Shown here: positions 43,106 to 53,600 of the stretch, in pieces
How the letters are laid out: every line of letters begins with the position of its first letter
Numbering within the stretch: position 1 is the stretch's first letter
Assembly: GCA_903866275.1 (NCBI GenBank)
Contig: CAIPMU010000013.1
Span: forward strand, 1-64,000
Reading direction: 5' to 3'
DNA: 64,000 bases
Source: Vampirovibrio chlorellavorus
Lineage (GTDB): Bacteria > Cyanobacteriota > Vampirovibrionia > Vampirovibrionales > Vampirovibrionaceae
The notes under the pieces: generated by a model
The model's input: the letters and a program-made list of their open reading frames with translations, nothing else
Told to the model about the DNA's origin: nothing
The model's database searches: none
Position numbers and translations under genes: made by a program

Positions 43106-44989
43106 ATGGCCGTATCCGGCAAGGCTGAAATTCAGGGCAGCGAGCAGGCGCAAATCACGGGGAGCCGCTTACAGGCGCTGCGCGCGCTAATGGCAACGCA
43201 TGCGCTGGACGCCTACCTGATTCCCTCGGTGGATGAGCATATTAACGAGTACCTGCCGGAAAACAGGCAACGGCGGGCGTGGGCTAGTGGTTTCACGGGT
43301 TCAGCGGGGGATTTCCTGCTCACCCCGGAGCAGGCGTGGCTGTTTGTGGATTCCCGATACCATGAGCAGACGGATTACGAAGTGGCGCTGGATCATATTC
43401 AGGTCAGCAAGCTGGGCCGCCCCCAGCAACCCGGCCTCAGCGAGAAAATTCAGGCGTTGGCCAATGGTAAAACGGGCTTTCGGTTGGGGTTTGACCCGTT
43501 CACCCTGACGGTGCAGCAAGGGCAAGCCTTCCAGAAGACGTTTGACCAGAGCGGCATTGCACTGGTGCCCATCGAGGGCAATCTGGTGGATCGGGTCTGG
43601 ACGGATGCGCCCGCCGAGCAGCAGGCTGAAGTCTATGCCTTGCCGGATACCGTGACCGGGCAAAGCCTCGCGGAAAAGCTCAAGGCGCTGCAAACACGAC
43701 TAAGCACGCTGAAGGTGGATGCCCTGCCCCTGACCAAGCTGGATCAGATAGCGTGGCTGTTCAACCTGCGCGGGCAGGATATTCCGTATAACCCGGTGTT
43801 TACCGCTTATGCGGTTATTACCCCCCAAGCGGCCCACTTGTTCATTGAAAGCAGTCGCATTCAGGCCGCCGCGCTGCAAAACCTGCAAGCCTCGGGCGTG
43901 ACCCTGCACCTTTACGATGCCTATGCCGAAACATTAACCCAGCTGACCACCGCAAACACCACCATACTGGTGGATCCCAAGCACACCACCTGGGGCACCC
44001 TGTCCCTGATTCAGCAAGCCAAGGGCCGGGTCAAAGAGGCCGAGCATCCAGTGGAGCTGATGAAGGCCCTCAAAAACCCGGTGGAACTGTCGGGGATGCA
44101 AGCCGCCAACCTCAAGGCCAGCCGAGGGAAGATTCGGGCGTGGTACTGGCTGGAGCAGCAACTGGCCGCAGGCATCACCGTGACCGAGGCCAGCTTTCGC
44201 GATGCCATTGAAGGTTTTTACGCGCAAGAAACCGGCTTTAAAGGGCTCAGCTTCAACACCATCTCCGGGGCGGGGGCCAACTCCTCCATCGTGCATTACG
44301 GCACCCCTAATCCCGCCAAAACGCTGGATGAAGGCGAACTGTTCCTGATCGACTCCGGCTGCCAGTTTTTTCTGGCGGAAACAGATGCGACGGGCCAGCC
44401 CCCCTTTGCCGGTACTACCGATGACACCCGCACCCTGCTGGTGGGTAGTACTGCCACGCCCCTGCAGCGATTGCGCTTTACCGAGGTCCTGAAGGCGCAT
44501 ATCAACTGCGCCCTGCAGCAATTCCCCAAGGGCACCGAAGGCGCCCGGCTGGATGGCATCACCCGCGCCACCCTGTGGCAGGCGGGACTGGATTACGGCC
44601 ACGGCACCGGCCACGGCGTAGGCGCCTTTCTGAATGTGCATGAAGGCCCCAACGGGATTCATCGACTGGCCGGTAAAGCACTGGAACCGGGCATGATCAA
44701 CAGCATTGAGCCCGGATTTTACGAGCCCGGCTGGGGCGGCATCCGTCTGGAAAACCTGTACGCCATCGTTCCCGTAACCTCTCCAGCATCCGAGGCCCAA
44801 GGGGTGGCCTACTATGGCTCCCAAAGCCTGACCTATATTCCCTTTGATCAAAAGCTGATTGACCTCAGCTTGCTAAGCCCGCAACAACTGGCGTGGCTTC
44901 GGGCCTATCATCAACAGGCGCTGGAAAAAATCGCCCCCACGCTCCCGCCTGCGGAAGCTGAGTGGCTCACTACGTTTTGCACCCTATAG
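43106..44989 (+). CDS. Xaa-Pro aminopeptidase, M24B family
   Basis: A 627-residue enzyme that removes residues N-terminal to proline. It has three domains as in eukaryotic-type APP1: two creatinase-like N-terminal domains (~20-325) and a pita-bread catalytic domain. Metal ligands appear in LIDSGCQ, TTDDTRTL, GHGTGHGVGAFLNVHE and IEPGFYEPGWGGIRLEN. Between the first and second Asp motifs there is an insert of roughly 13 residues (LAETDATGQPPFA) not usual in the family. GGGGGAG precedes the ATG. Confidence 0.92.
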   Translation: MAVSGKAEIQGSEQAQITGSRLQALRALMATHALDAYLIPSVDEHINEYLPENRQRRAWASGFTGSAGDFLLTPEQAWLFVDSRYHEQTDYEVALDHIQVSKLGRPQQPGLSEKIQALANGKTGFRLGFDPFTLTVQQGQAFQKTFDQSGIALVPIEGNLVDRVWTDAPAEQQAEVYALPDTVTGQSLAEKLKALQTRLSTLKVDALPLTKLDQIAWLFNLRGQDIPYNPVFTAYAVITPQAAHLFIESSRIQAAALQNLQASGVTLHLYDAYAETLTQLTTANTTILVDPKHTTWGTLSLIQQAKGRVKEAEHPVELMKALKNPVELSGMQAANLKASRGKIRAWYWLEQQLAAGITVTEASFRDAIEGFYAQETGFKGLSFNTISGAGANSSIVHYGTPNPAKTLDEGELFLIDSGCQFFLAETDATGQPPFAGTTDDTRTLLVGSTATPLQRLRFTEVLKAHINCALQQFPKGTEGARLDGITRATLWQAGLDYGHGTGHGVGAFLNVHEGPNGIHRLAGKALEPGMINSIEPGFYEPGWGGIRLENLYAIVPVTSPASEAQGVAYYGSQSLTYIPFDQKLIDLSLLSPQQLAWLRAYHQQALEKIAPTLPPAEAEWLTTFCTL

Positions 44990-45036
44990 GCGCATTGAAA
45001 AAACAGAACAGGTTGAAATTAATATTTTCCGTGAAA

Positions 45037-45660
45037 TTAGCGCTGCACCCTAAAGCTCACCTGATTGCAAATTTGAGGCATGTTTAACCATTTCTTCAAC
45101 CGCCGCACATTCCCAAAGGCAGCAGCAGGAATTGAATCCGTCGGCAAGAAAAACTGAATGGTGCCCATACTGTAATCATCATTGCTTCGTTGTGGCTCCG
45201 GAAAATGCTCCACATCCGCAAACGTGAAGCAAAGCTCGGTGTTTGACGAGCGAGCGCGGTTGGGATTGATATAAACGTGCTGCAAATTTCCGGGCCGATG
45301 AGCCAGAATCGCACGGATGTCGCTCAGCTTTTGCTGAACCGGCTGAGCCAGATTGGCTTCGGAACATACGAAAGTCCGATTGACTCGTTTCCGAAAAACA
45401 CTGAGCAGCACAAAGGCAAGTCCCACCGCGCCAATCACCGAGGCCGACGACGAGTTTGGCCGGGAAGCCTGAGCGTTATAAGTGGGGGCCATTTGATAGC
45501 GAGGCCCTGGCTGAGTACTCCAACTTTGACTAGAGTAGGGATTAGATTGAAAGGGTACTTCCGCGGGAAACAGACGCTCACTTCGCTCCAATAGGGCTGG
45601 CAGGTTATGACTCGCATAAGTGGTCAAATTTAGCGGTAAACTATTGAACGGCATCGACAT
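45037..45660 (-). CDS. hypothetical single-pass membrane protein
   Basis: A 207-residue unrecognised protein. ATG 45660 has GGAG nine bases upstream. The N-terminal ~75 residues are Ser/Pro/Gln-rich. One hydrophobic segment (VIGAVGLAFVLLSVF) lies near residue 80, with a basic flank. The remaining ~110 residues look like a small globular domain. Topology cannot be decided. Confidence 0.55.
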   Translation of the reverse strand: MSMPFNSLPLNLTTYASHNLPALLERSERLFPAEVPFQSNPYSSQSWSTQPGPRYQMAPTYNAQASRPNSSSASVIGAVGLAFVLLSVFRKRVNRTFVCSEANLAQPVQQKLSDIRAILAHRPGNLQHVYINPNRARSSNTELCFTFADVEHFPEPQRSNDDYSMGTIQFFLPTDSIPAAAFGNVRRLKKWLNMPQICNQVSFRVQR

Positions 45661-45921
45661 AACTTGTTTCTCCAATCATCAATCCCGACACAGCCCACAG
45701 CCACGATTACAGCAGGACCCGGAACTTTCAGCGTTAGCAGTTCTCTTCATCAACACCAAAAGCCCCGCAGAATGCTCAAGAAATTCTGTTAGTGGGTTGT
45801 GGCTTGTGTAAATTAAGCCGCAGGCAAACCACTATTGAACAGCAATCCGGTCAAGATGTTACAAAGCGTTACATCCTGGTAAAGCAACCCACATACGCTT
45901 CCGATAGAGTAAAAAAAATTG

Positions 45922-47595
45922 CTATGAGTTCAATTTGCTGTGCTTTTGCCCGTAAGCGGCATATAAAACCAGTCCCAGCACCAGCCAGACCACCAGCCGA
46001 ATCCAGGCGTCGATGTTTAAATTGACCATCATATATAAATTCAGGCCCATCGCGAGAATAGGCACCAAGGGCACTGCCGGGCACTTGAAACCGCTGGGCA
46101 GATTGGTGGCCTTCCAGCTGAACAGCCGCACCAACGGTTGCGCCGCCACGCCAGCACCCAAGCCCATGATGAGCAACTGAATCAGCGCCAGCCCCGCCAC
46201 TGGCGAGAGCAACGGGTCAATCACCCGCCAGGATTTCCCCAGACAGAGTACCGGCTGATGAAAGTCGTGAGCCAGCCCAAAGCAAAATACGGCCAGCCCC
46301 AAGGCCAGCTGCAAGACCGTCATGATGCTCAGACTGGGGTTTTCTTCCGTTTTATAGCGCATAATCAACACACTGGCCGACACCACCACAAAGGCAAACA
46401 GGGTACCAATACTCACCATATGGTGCAGATCCGACATGGGCACCAGTGAGGCCATGAGCGCGGCGATGGCACCGGTTAACACGGTGGCGTTCAACGGGGT
46501 ACGAAACCGGGGATGGACTTTCCCGAACCACGGCATCATCAGGCCATCACGGGCCATGGAATAATAAATGCGCGGCTGGGACATCAGCAGGATCAGCACC
46601 ACCGTGGTCAGGCCCACAAAGCCCCCCAGGCCAATTAATTTTTGAGCCAGCACATTCCCCACACTGCCAAACGCGGCCGCTAGCGGCGCGCCCGCGTCAA
46701 TCTGCTGGTAGGGCACCATGCCGGTGATCACAGCGGCCACGGCCACATATAAAATGGTGCAAATCACCAGTGAGGCAATAATACCAATGGGCAAATCCCG
46801 CTGGGGATTTTTCACTTCCTCGGCGGCCGTGGACACCGCGTCGAAGCCAATATAGGCAAAGAAGATCAGAGCCGCTCCGGCAAACACGCCCTGAACCCCA
46901 AACGGAAAAAACGGATGCCAGTGCGCTGGCTTCACCCAGGCGGCGCCCGCGAAAATCACAAACAGCACCACGACCAGTTTAATAATCACCATCACCGCGT
47001 TAAACCGCGCGGACTCCTTAATCCCCAGACAGAGCAGGGTACTCAGGAGCCCCACCAGAATGGCTGCGGCCAGATTCACGCTATGTCCCGCCACCGGCCA
47101 GGCAATCAAAGGTTGAATCAGGTGCGTGTTCCAGTCCTCCCCGTGGAGCGGTATGCCCAGCACACTACCTTGCAGCCCCCGGACAAATTCCGAGAGATAG
47201 TGCGTCCAACCCACCGCCACCGTGGAAGATCCGATGGTGTATTCCAGAATCAAATCCCAGCCGATGATCCAGGCAAAAAGTTCACCCACGCTGGCATAGG
47301 CATAGGTGTACGCCGACCCGGAAATGGGCAGACGGGTCGCAAATTCGGTATAGCAGAGCGCGGCCAGAATACAGGCAAACCCGGCAAACACATAAGAGAG
47401 CATAATGGCAGGCCCCGCGGCATCCCGCGCGGCCGTGCCCGTAAGCACGAAAATCCCGGCGCCAATGATCGCCCCCACACCAATGGCGGTCAAATCCAGC
47501 GCAGTCAGTACCCGCTTAAGACCACCGGCTTTGGTGTCGCTGGCCTCCTCCAGAATCCGGTCGACTGGCTTGGTTCGCAACAAGGCGTTTCGCAT
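45922..47595 (-). CDS. APC-family amino acid permease (CAT type)
   Basis: A 557-residue amino acid transporter with about 13-14 trans-membrane helices. TM1 carries the family motif GVGAIIGAGIFVLTG near residue 43. FFAYIGFDAVSTAAEEVKNP near 240 is typical of the cationic amino acid transporter subgroup. ATG 47595 has GAGG six to seven bases upstream. Substrate (Lys/Arg or other) cannot be fixed by eye. Confidence 0.92.
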   Translation of the reverse strand: MRNALLRTKPVDRILEEASDTKAGGLKRVLTALDLTAIGVGAIIGAGIFVLTGTAARDAAGPAIMLSYVFAGFACILAALCYTEFATRLPISGSAYTYAYASVGELFAWIIGWDLILEYTIGSSTVAVGWTHYLSEFVRGLQGSVLGIPLHGEDWNTHLIQPLIAWPVAGHSVNLAAAILVGLLSTLLCLGIKESARFNAVMVIIKLVVVLFVIFAGAAWVKPAHWHPFFPFGVQGVFAGAALIFFAYIGFDAVSTAAEEVKNPQRDLPIGIIASLVICTILYVAVAAVITGMVPYQQIDAGAPLAAAFGSVGNVLAQKLIGLGGFVGLTTVVLILLMSQPRIYYSMARDGLMMPWFGKVHPRFRTPLNATVLTGAIAALMASLVPMSDLHHMVSIGTLFAFVVVSASVLIMRYKTEENPSLSIMTVLQLALGLAVFCFGLAHDFHQPVLCLGKSWRVIDPLLSPVAGLALIQLLIMGLGAGVAAQPLVRLFSWKATNLPSGFKCPAVPLVPILAMGLNLYMMVNLNIDAWIRLVVWLVLGLVLYAAYGQKHSKLNS

Positions 47596-47818
47596 AAAGA
47601 CCCTCACATTTCCCTTGAAAAAATCCTGTTTATTTCATTCTAGCGGATATTGCAACGAAATCATGACAGTGGAATCAGGGCTTGATTCCGGATGACCGAA
47701 AATAACCACTCCCTTCATGCCACATCGGGGTTCTTTTTATGCACCAAAATCCTCCCCCAAAGCGGATCGAAGCAAAAACCCACATCCCCGTGAACTGCCT
47801 GGATACCTTATAAAATCG

Positions 47819-48376
47819 TTAAATCGAACTCACCGCCGTGAGGGTCTTTTCAAACCGGGGCCAACACTGATCTTTATCCGACAAAATGCGCGTGGACGCA
47901 TCCGGCCATTCTATGCCGAATGCCGGATCATCAAAACGCGCCCCAGTTTCCGATTGGGGGTGGTAAGGCGCACTGACCTGATAGAGCACCGTGGTGTCAT
48001 CCACCAGCGTTTGAAACCCGTGTAAAAAGCCCGTCGGCACATACAAGGTACGGAGATTGTCGGCGGTCAGCTCCACGGCGATCCACTGACAATAGGTCGG
48101 CGATTCCGGCCGAACGTCTACAATCACATCCAGAATGGCCCCTTTGACGCAGCGTACCAGCTTGGCCTGGGCATGGGGCGCTTTCTGGGCATGCAGGCCG
48201 CGCAGGGTGCCTTTGTAACGATTCGAGGAAATATTGGTGCCTGTAAACACGTCAACGATGCCGTACTGAGTAGCCACATCCTGCTTCCACGCTTCGGTGA
48301 AAAAACCCCGATCATCCTCGAATTTTACGGGATCAATAATGAACGCGTTGGCCAGTGCGGTTGCCTGAACCTTCAT
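47819..48376 (-). CDS. rfbC: dTDP-4-dehydrorhamnose 3,5-epimerase
   Basis: A 185-residue RmlC/RfbC cupin that epimerises dTDP-4-keto-6-deoxyglucose towards dTDP-L-rhamnose or a related deoxysugar. Visible: FEDDRGFFTEAW, the active-site LRGLHAQ near residue 60 (family LRGLHYQ), 'GAILDVIVDVR' and 'VPTGFLHGF'. ATG 48376 has AGGAGG seven bases upstream and overlaps the methyltransferase stop as ATGA. No rfbA, rfbB or rfbD is in the window. Confidence 0.93.
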   Translation of the reverse strand: MKVQATALANAFIIDPVKFEDDRGFFTEAWKQDVATQYGIVDVFTGTNISSNRYKGTLRGLHAQKAPHAQAKLVRCVKGAILDVIVDVRPESPTYCQWIAVELTADNLRTLYVPTGFLHGFQTLVDDTTVLYQVSAPYHPQSETGARFDDPAFGIEWPDASTRILSDKDQCWPRFEKTLTAVSSI

Positions 48377-49176
48377 GCTTTTGCCTCCTGTGGCAGACGA
48401 CACGCAAACAGGATCTGAAAATGCCAGTTCACCGGGAAGGGCACCTTGCGCAGCTGACGGATCAGATTGGCGCTCTGCCCCGGATGACGCATCACCATGC
48501 GGTAAATGGGCGGTACCGTAGGGAACAGGCCCGTGCGCTCCAGAATCTCATAGCCCACAGAGGCAAACAGTTCTTCGTACTCGCACATGGGCCGGTCACC
48601 GGGATGATGCCCCCAGGTGGCTGTGCGCAGTAATTTCCCCCGGAACATCAGCTTCAGGCGGGCAGTGAAATGGGCCAGATTGGGACAGGAAAAGATCAGG
48701 GTGCCGCCTGGCTTGAGTACCCGCTTGAGTTCTTTCAGCGCCAGGGGCTGTTGATGATAGTTCAGGTGCTCCAGCACATCCAGCGCCATAATGGTGTCAA
48801 AGGTGTTGTCCTCAAAGGGGATTTCCAGAATGCTGCCTTCACGCACATAGGCAGAGGCGTAATTTTTATCCACCCCAATAATATCCCAGCCTTGCTGAGC
48901 GTATTTTTCTACCAGAACGCCCTCGCCGCAACCCGCATCCAGAATGCGTCCCTGTTGGGTCTCCCGGTTAAAACGGCTGAAGTGATAACGCTGCAACAGC
49001 TCGTCCACCACCTCCAGCTTGTTCACATAGATAGGGTAGTAACTCCAGTTGGGATTCAGGTTCCGATGAAACTCACCCCGGCGTGCATATTCGCCCTTAC
49101 GAACAGGCGCTGCCTGTTCAGTCTCAAGACCGGTCGGGCTGATTTCCTCGGAAGCGGAAGACAAAGGGCTAGGCAT
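48373..49176 (-). CDS. class I SAM-dependent methyltransferase
   Basis: A 267-residue methyltransferase. The SAM-binding motif ILDAGCGEGVLVEKYA lies near residue 80, with 'FDTIMALDVLEHL' and 'LKRVLKPGGTLIFSCPN' following in order. Coupling to rfbC suggests that a surface sugar or lipid is methylated; that is inference. ATG 49176 is chosen over an upstream TTG, and neither has a strong SD. Confidence 0.88.
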   Translation of the reverse strand: MPSPLSSASEEISPTGLETEQAAPVRKGEYARRGEFHRNLNPNWSYYPIYVNKLEVVDELLQRYHFSRFNRETQQGRILDAGCGEGVLVEKYAQQGWDIIGVDKNYASAYVREGSILEIPFEDNTFDTIMALDVLEHLNYHQQPLALKELKRVLKPGGTLIFSCPNLAHFTARLKLMFRGKLLRTATWGHHPGDRPMCEYEELFASVGYEILERTGLFPTVPPIYRMVMRHPGQSANLIRQLRKVPFPVNWHFQILFACRLPQEAKA

Positions 49177-49363
49177 ACTTTGGGGCAATCTCTGACTAAC
49201 TTGGCTGCGGGGCTCAAACCCGTAGGCCGGAGCGCCACAATGGGCAATACCTTCCTATTTAATCACAAATGCCTCGGGGATGGACTATTGAAGGCGGGAA
49301 CTCCGAAGTCTCAGGGGCGTCATTCCTCCAAAAGCGGGATAAGTTAACCCAAAAAGCACAACA

Positions 49364-50257
49364 ATGAGCCCAGAGCATGTATCATCAAGAGAGATCCCAT
49401 CCTTCATTCGCCCCATCACCATGCGGTCTGTACCGATACTTACAGAGGGCTTCACGGGGCATCGGGATTTCCCTTCCCAGCATGAGGCAACGGACCATAC
49501 CCCATTGACGACGCCCAATCGCAATTCTGACAGCCGTTCGACCGGCATCCGCTTTCTGGTCAAGGAGAACGCGCCAGCCGTAGGCCAGCAGGCCGCCATT
49601 CTGGTGGCCGAACAACTTTGCCGCAAGCCGGACTCCTCGATTGTCTTTCCCACGGGCAACACGCCCCTGCCCCTCTACCAGAGCCTGCGGGGGGCCAACG
49701 GGATAGACTGGCATCAGGCCCGCCTGTTCCAGCTGGATGAGTACCTGTCCCCCCACCCGGATAAACCCATCATTTATGAAAGTTTTGCCGCTTACATGGA
49801 GCGAGAGCTTTGGGCGCATATCGCGGGACAAAAGTTCTACATTCAGGACTACCTGCACGATCCAGCAGGCTACGAACAGCTGCTCATGGCCAATCACGGC
49901 CCGGATCTGGTGATTCTGGGCATCGGCACCAACGGACATGTGGCGTTTAATGAGCCCGGCTCGCTGCCAGACTCGCCCACCCGCGTGATCGATCTGACCG
50001 AGGAAACCCTGCGAAGCAACTTTAAAGCACTGGATCGGTCGGAATGTCCCCGGCAGGCAATGTCATTGGGCCTTCTCGCCATTCTGAGTGCCCGGGAAAT
50101 CATCCTGATGGCCACAGGGGAAAACAAACAGGGCATCTTTCAAAAAGCTTTTCACCCCCAACAGGCCCCCTCACTGGACTGTCCGGCCTCATGGCTCAAA
50201 CAGCATCCCAATGTGCTGATGTTAACGGATTTTGAGGTTTCTTTTCCGGTGGATTGA
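49364..50257 (+). CDS. nagB: glucosamine-6-phosphate deaminase
   Basis: A deaminase/isomerase that converts glucosamine-6-phosphate to fructose-6-phosphate and ammonia. Family stretches: FPTGNTPLPLYQSL near residue 95, LFQLDEYL near 122, and LGIGTNGHVAFNEPG near 186. The first ~55 residues from ATG 49364 are unlike the family, and no SD is clear, so the true start may be further in (for example ATG 49421 or a non-ATG codon near 49530). No nagA is adjacent. Confidence 0.88.
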   Translation: MSPEHVSSREIPSFIRPITMRSVPILTEGFTGHRDFPSQHEATDHTPLTTPNRNSDSRSTGIRFLVKENAPAVGQQAAILVAEQLCRKPDSSIVFPTGNTPLPLYQSLRGANGIDWHQARLFQLDEYLSPHPDKPIIYESFAAYMERELWAHIAGQKFYIQDYLHDPAGYEQLLMANHGPDLVILGIGTNGHVAFNEPGSLPDSPTRVIDLTEETLRSNFKALDRSECPRQAMSLGLLAILSAREIILMATGENKQGIFQKAFHPQQAPSLDCPASWLKQHPNVLMLTDFEVSFPVD

Positions 50258-50697
50258 AATCTGGCGTATTACTGCTAAAATAAAGGTCAGGGGTGTGCAG
50301 CTTTTTCAACGTGGTCAGAAGTTAGAAAAGTGCTGGGGCTTATCAGAGGAAAATTATCAGGCCTGTCAACCAGCGTTTAAACCGCCCAGACAGACGACCA
50401 GCACCGCCAAAGACCTCAAAAAGCGCAACACCCGTATTTTCAGGACCTGTTATTGATTCGTCTTGTAGAGAGATTCTCCACCACGCCACGTGCAGGCTAG
50501 ACTATCGAACACGACCCACCACAACGCATGGCTGACAAACAGCGACTCAGTCGATTTGCTTTTTAGTCCGCTCTCCCTCCGAGAGACTTTTCTGAGTTTA
50601 GACATTAACCACAGGACTATCATTCAGCTCACAGAAAGAGACTGAGTTGAACCGGTTTCAACAGTATTAAAACAGTTTGGGATGCAATAACCGCTTG
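50258..50697. other. 440-base gap without a recognisable gene
   Basis: Frames here lack SD and conserved content. I see no clear terminator for nagB or promoter for the helicase gene. Confidence 0.4.
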
Positions 50698-53600
50698 ATG
50701 AAGACCCTGGATACCATCATCGTTTTTAATTTTGGTTATATCAAACAGCAGGCCAAGCCCGGCAGCTGGCGGCGTGGGTATAACTACTTCAAGGAAAACC
50801 AGCTCCAGCACATCACGATGGATTCCATTGGCGTGCGGGGCAAGGTGAAGGGCAAGTACAAAGACAACTACAACATCCAGCTCAAATTTAAAAAAGACCA
50901 TGTGGAAGCCGTCTGCGACTGCCCGCTGGAAGAGCCGTGGTGCAAGCATTCGGTGGCCGTGGCGCTGGAATCGGTGAAGCGCCATTACTGGGAAAAGTAT
51001 TACCGCCTGCCCATTGAAGACGAAACGGTTTCAGCCATTGATTCCAGAGACTTTGAAGGCAACTATCGCTTTGTGATCAAGCCGGACAAGCATGCCAAGC
51101 CCAAGCATCTGGGCCTGAAGGTAGAAGACCGTAGCACCGGCAAGATTGTGCATAATCTGGAAACGCTGCTGCGCAAGGCGCTGGAACAAGGCAATACATT
51201 GGGCGAAGACAGCTTTAACAAAGCCCAGAAGCGCGAATTTGCGGTGATTCAGTTTGCGATGAAACATGCCAAGGGCAAGCCGGATCATGGCTGGTTCAAT
51301 GTGCCGGTGGCGGAAGCCGATACGCTACTGCAACTGCTGTCTCAGGTGGAGGAAATTAACAACACCAGCGGCCAGCGATTGATGTTTGAAAACGATCCGC
51401 TGTTCCTGCTCCTCTCGGTCAATATTTCCAATGCGGGCAACGTGCTAGTGTCTCTGCACTGGATTCGTCAGGAGCCCTATGATGCTTATCCGCTGGAAGA
51501 GTTGACCCTGTTTGGCCGAGACGTGCCCTGGGGCGTGTACAAGAACCGAATTTACCCCTTATCCAACCGCTTGTCGGAACTGCCTGCGCACCTGACCAAG
51601 ACCAGCTTTACAGATATTAAAGACGCGGACGGCGGAAAATTCATGTACGAAGATCTGCCCCAACTGCGCAAAGTGGTGGACATGGATCTGGCAGACGTGG
51701 TGCATCAGGTGGATCTCAAGAAAAAACCGCCGATTAAAATGGTCACGGTGGAATTGCTGGATGAAGCCACGCTGAAAGTTCGCGCCAGTCTTGAATTTAA
51801 CTATGACGGGGTCAAAGTGCCCTTTAGTCGCAAGGCGCCCGAAACGCCCTATGTGATGATCACCAAAAAAGACAAGGAAACAATTTACTGGGTCAAACGG
51901 GACATTCACGAAGAACATGCGGCCTATTCAAGCTTGCTGGAAGGCGGGCTGGAGCCGCTACAAACCAATCACCTGTTTGCGGAAGGTGATAACGCCATTG
52001 ATTTTTACAACGTCACGCTGAAAAATTTGCAAGAGCGCGAAGTGGATGCGTGGCAAGCCAAATACGAAAACGACATGAGCTCGCTCAAGGCCTCGGAGCA
52101 CCCGTTGCGGTTGCGCGGACGCATTGAATTTGCCCAGACGGTGGATCAATTTATCTTGCGCATTGACTGCGTCATCGGCGAAAAAGAGATGACGCTGGAT
52201 GAAGTGCAACGGCACCTCATGCAGGGCAAAAAATATTTCTTTATGCGCGGGGTGGGTTATATTGAAGTCCCGCTGGCCGCCATTTTGTACTTTATTAAAA
52301 CGCTGGAATATTTCGACGCTGAGCAGCCAGAGCCGGATACTTACCAGATTCAAATTTACCGGGCCGGATTGATTGCAGAATTGCAGGATCAGGGCATTCA
52401 GCTGGATATGAGCAAGAAGTTCCAGAAGTTCTGGAACGTCATCTCCTCGCAGCAGGCCATGGAAGAAATGCCCATCCCGGAAGGCGTGAACGCAGAATTG
52501 CGTCCGTATCAAAAGGCCGGGTTTAACTGGTTGTGGTTCCTGTATTCATATGGCCTAAACGGCATTTTGGCCGATGACATGGGTTTGGGGAAAACGCTGC
52601 AAACGCTGGTGCTCCTGCAATGCGCCAAAGACCGTGACGGTCAGATGCCGTCGCTGATCATTTGCCCCACCTCAGTGGTGTATAACTGGATCAACGAGAT
52701 TGCTAAATTCACGCCGGGCCTGAATGTGGTCAATTTAACGGGCACGGATCGCCATGCCCAGTACAAAAAGATTAAAGACTGCGATGCGGTAATTACCAGT
52801 TACGCGCTGCTGCGCCGGGATATTCGGGCGCTGAAGGAATATCACTTCCGGTATGCCATTCTGGATGAGTCGCAGAACATTAAAAACTTTGAATCGCAGA
52901 CAGCCAGCGCCAGCAAGGCGCTGCAGGCGGATCACCGGTTGGCGCTGTCCGGCACGCCGGTGGAAAATCGGCTGATGGAACTGTGGTCGGTATTTGATTT
53001 CCTGATGCCGGGCCTGTTGTATGACAAGGACGATTTTAAATATCGCTACGTGTATCCCATTGAGGAAAAGGGCAACCGGGATGCTGAACGGCGGCTGAAA
53101 AAGCAGGTGTTTCCGTTTATGCTGCGCCGCCTGAAACAGGATGTGGCCAAAGATCTGCCGCCGAAGATCGAGGCGGTGTCCTACTGCGAACTCACCGAAG
53201 CGCAGCGCGAATTGTACCTGCAAGTGCTGGAAAAAACCCGCGAAGAAGTGTTCGCCAACGTGGCGGAAAAAGGCGTGGGCGGCTCGACCAATTCCATTTT
53301 TGCGGCGCTGTTGCGTCTGCGGCAAATTTGCTGCCACCCGCAACTCATGGGCGAGGAGCTCTCGGGCGGGCTGAAGGAATCGGGCAAGTTCGAGGCGCTG
53401 AAATCGATGATCGAGGAAGTGATCAGCGAAGGGCACCGAATTTTGCTATTCAGCCAGTTTGTGGAGATGCTGAAAATTGTGCGCACCTGGCTGGACAAAA
53501 AAGGCATCAAGTACGAGTACCTGACCGGCGAAAGTCGCGATCGGCATGTGATGGTGGACCGGTTCAACAACGACGACAGCATTCCCATCTTCCTGATGAG

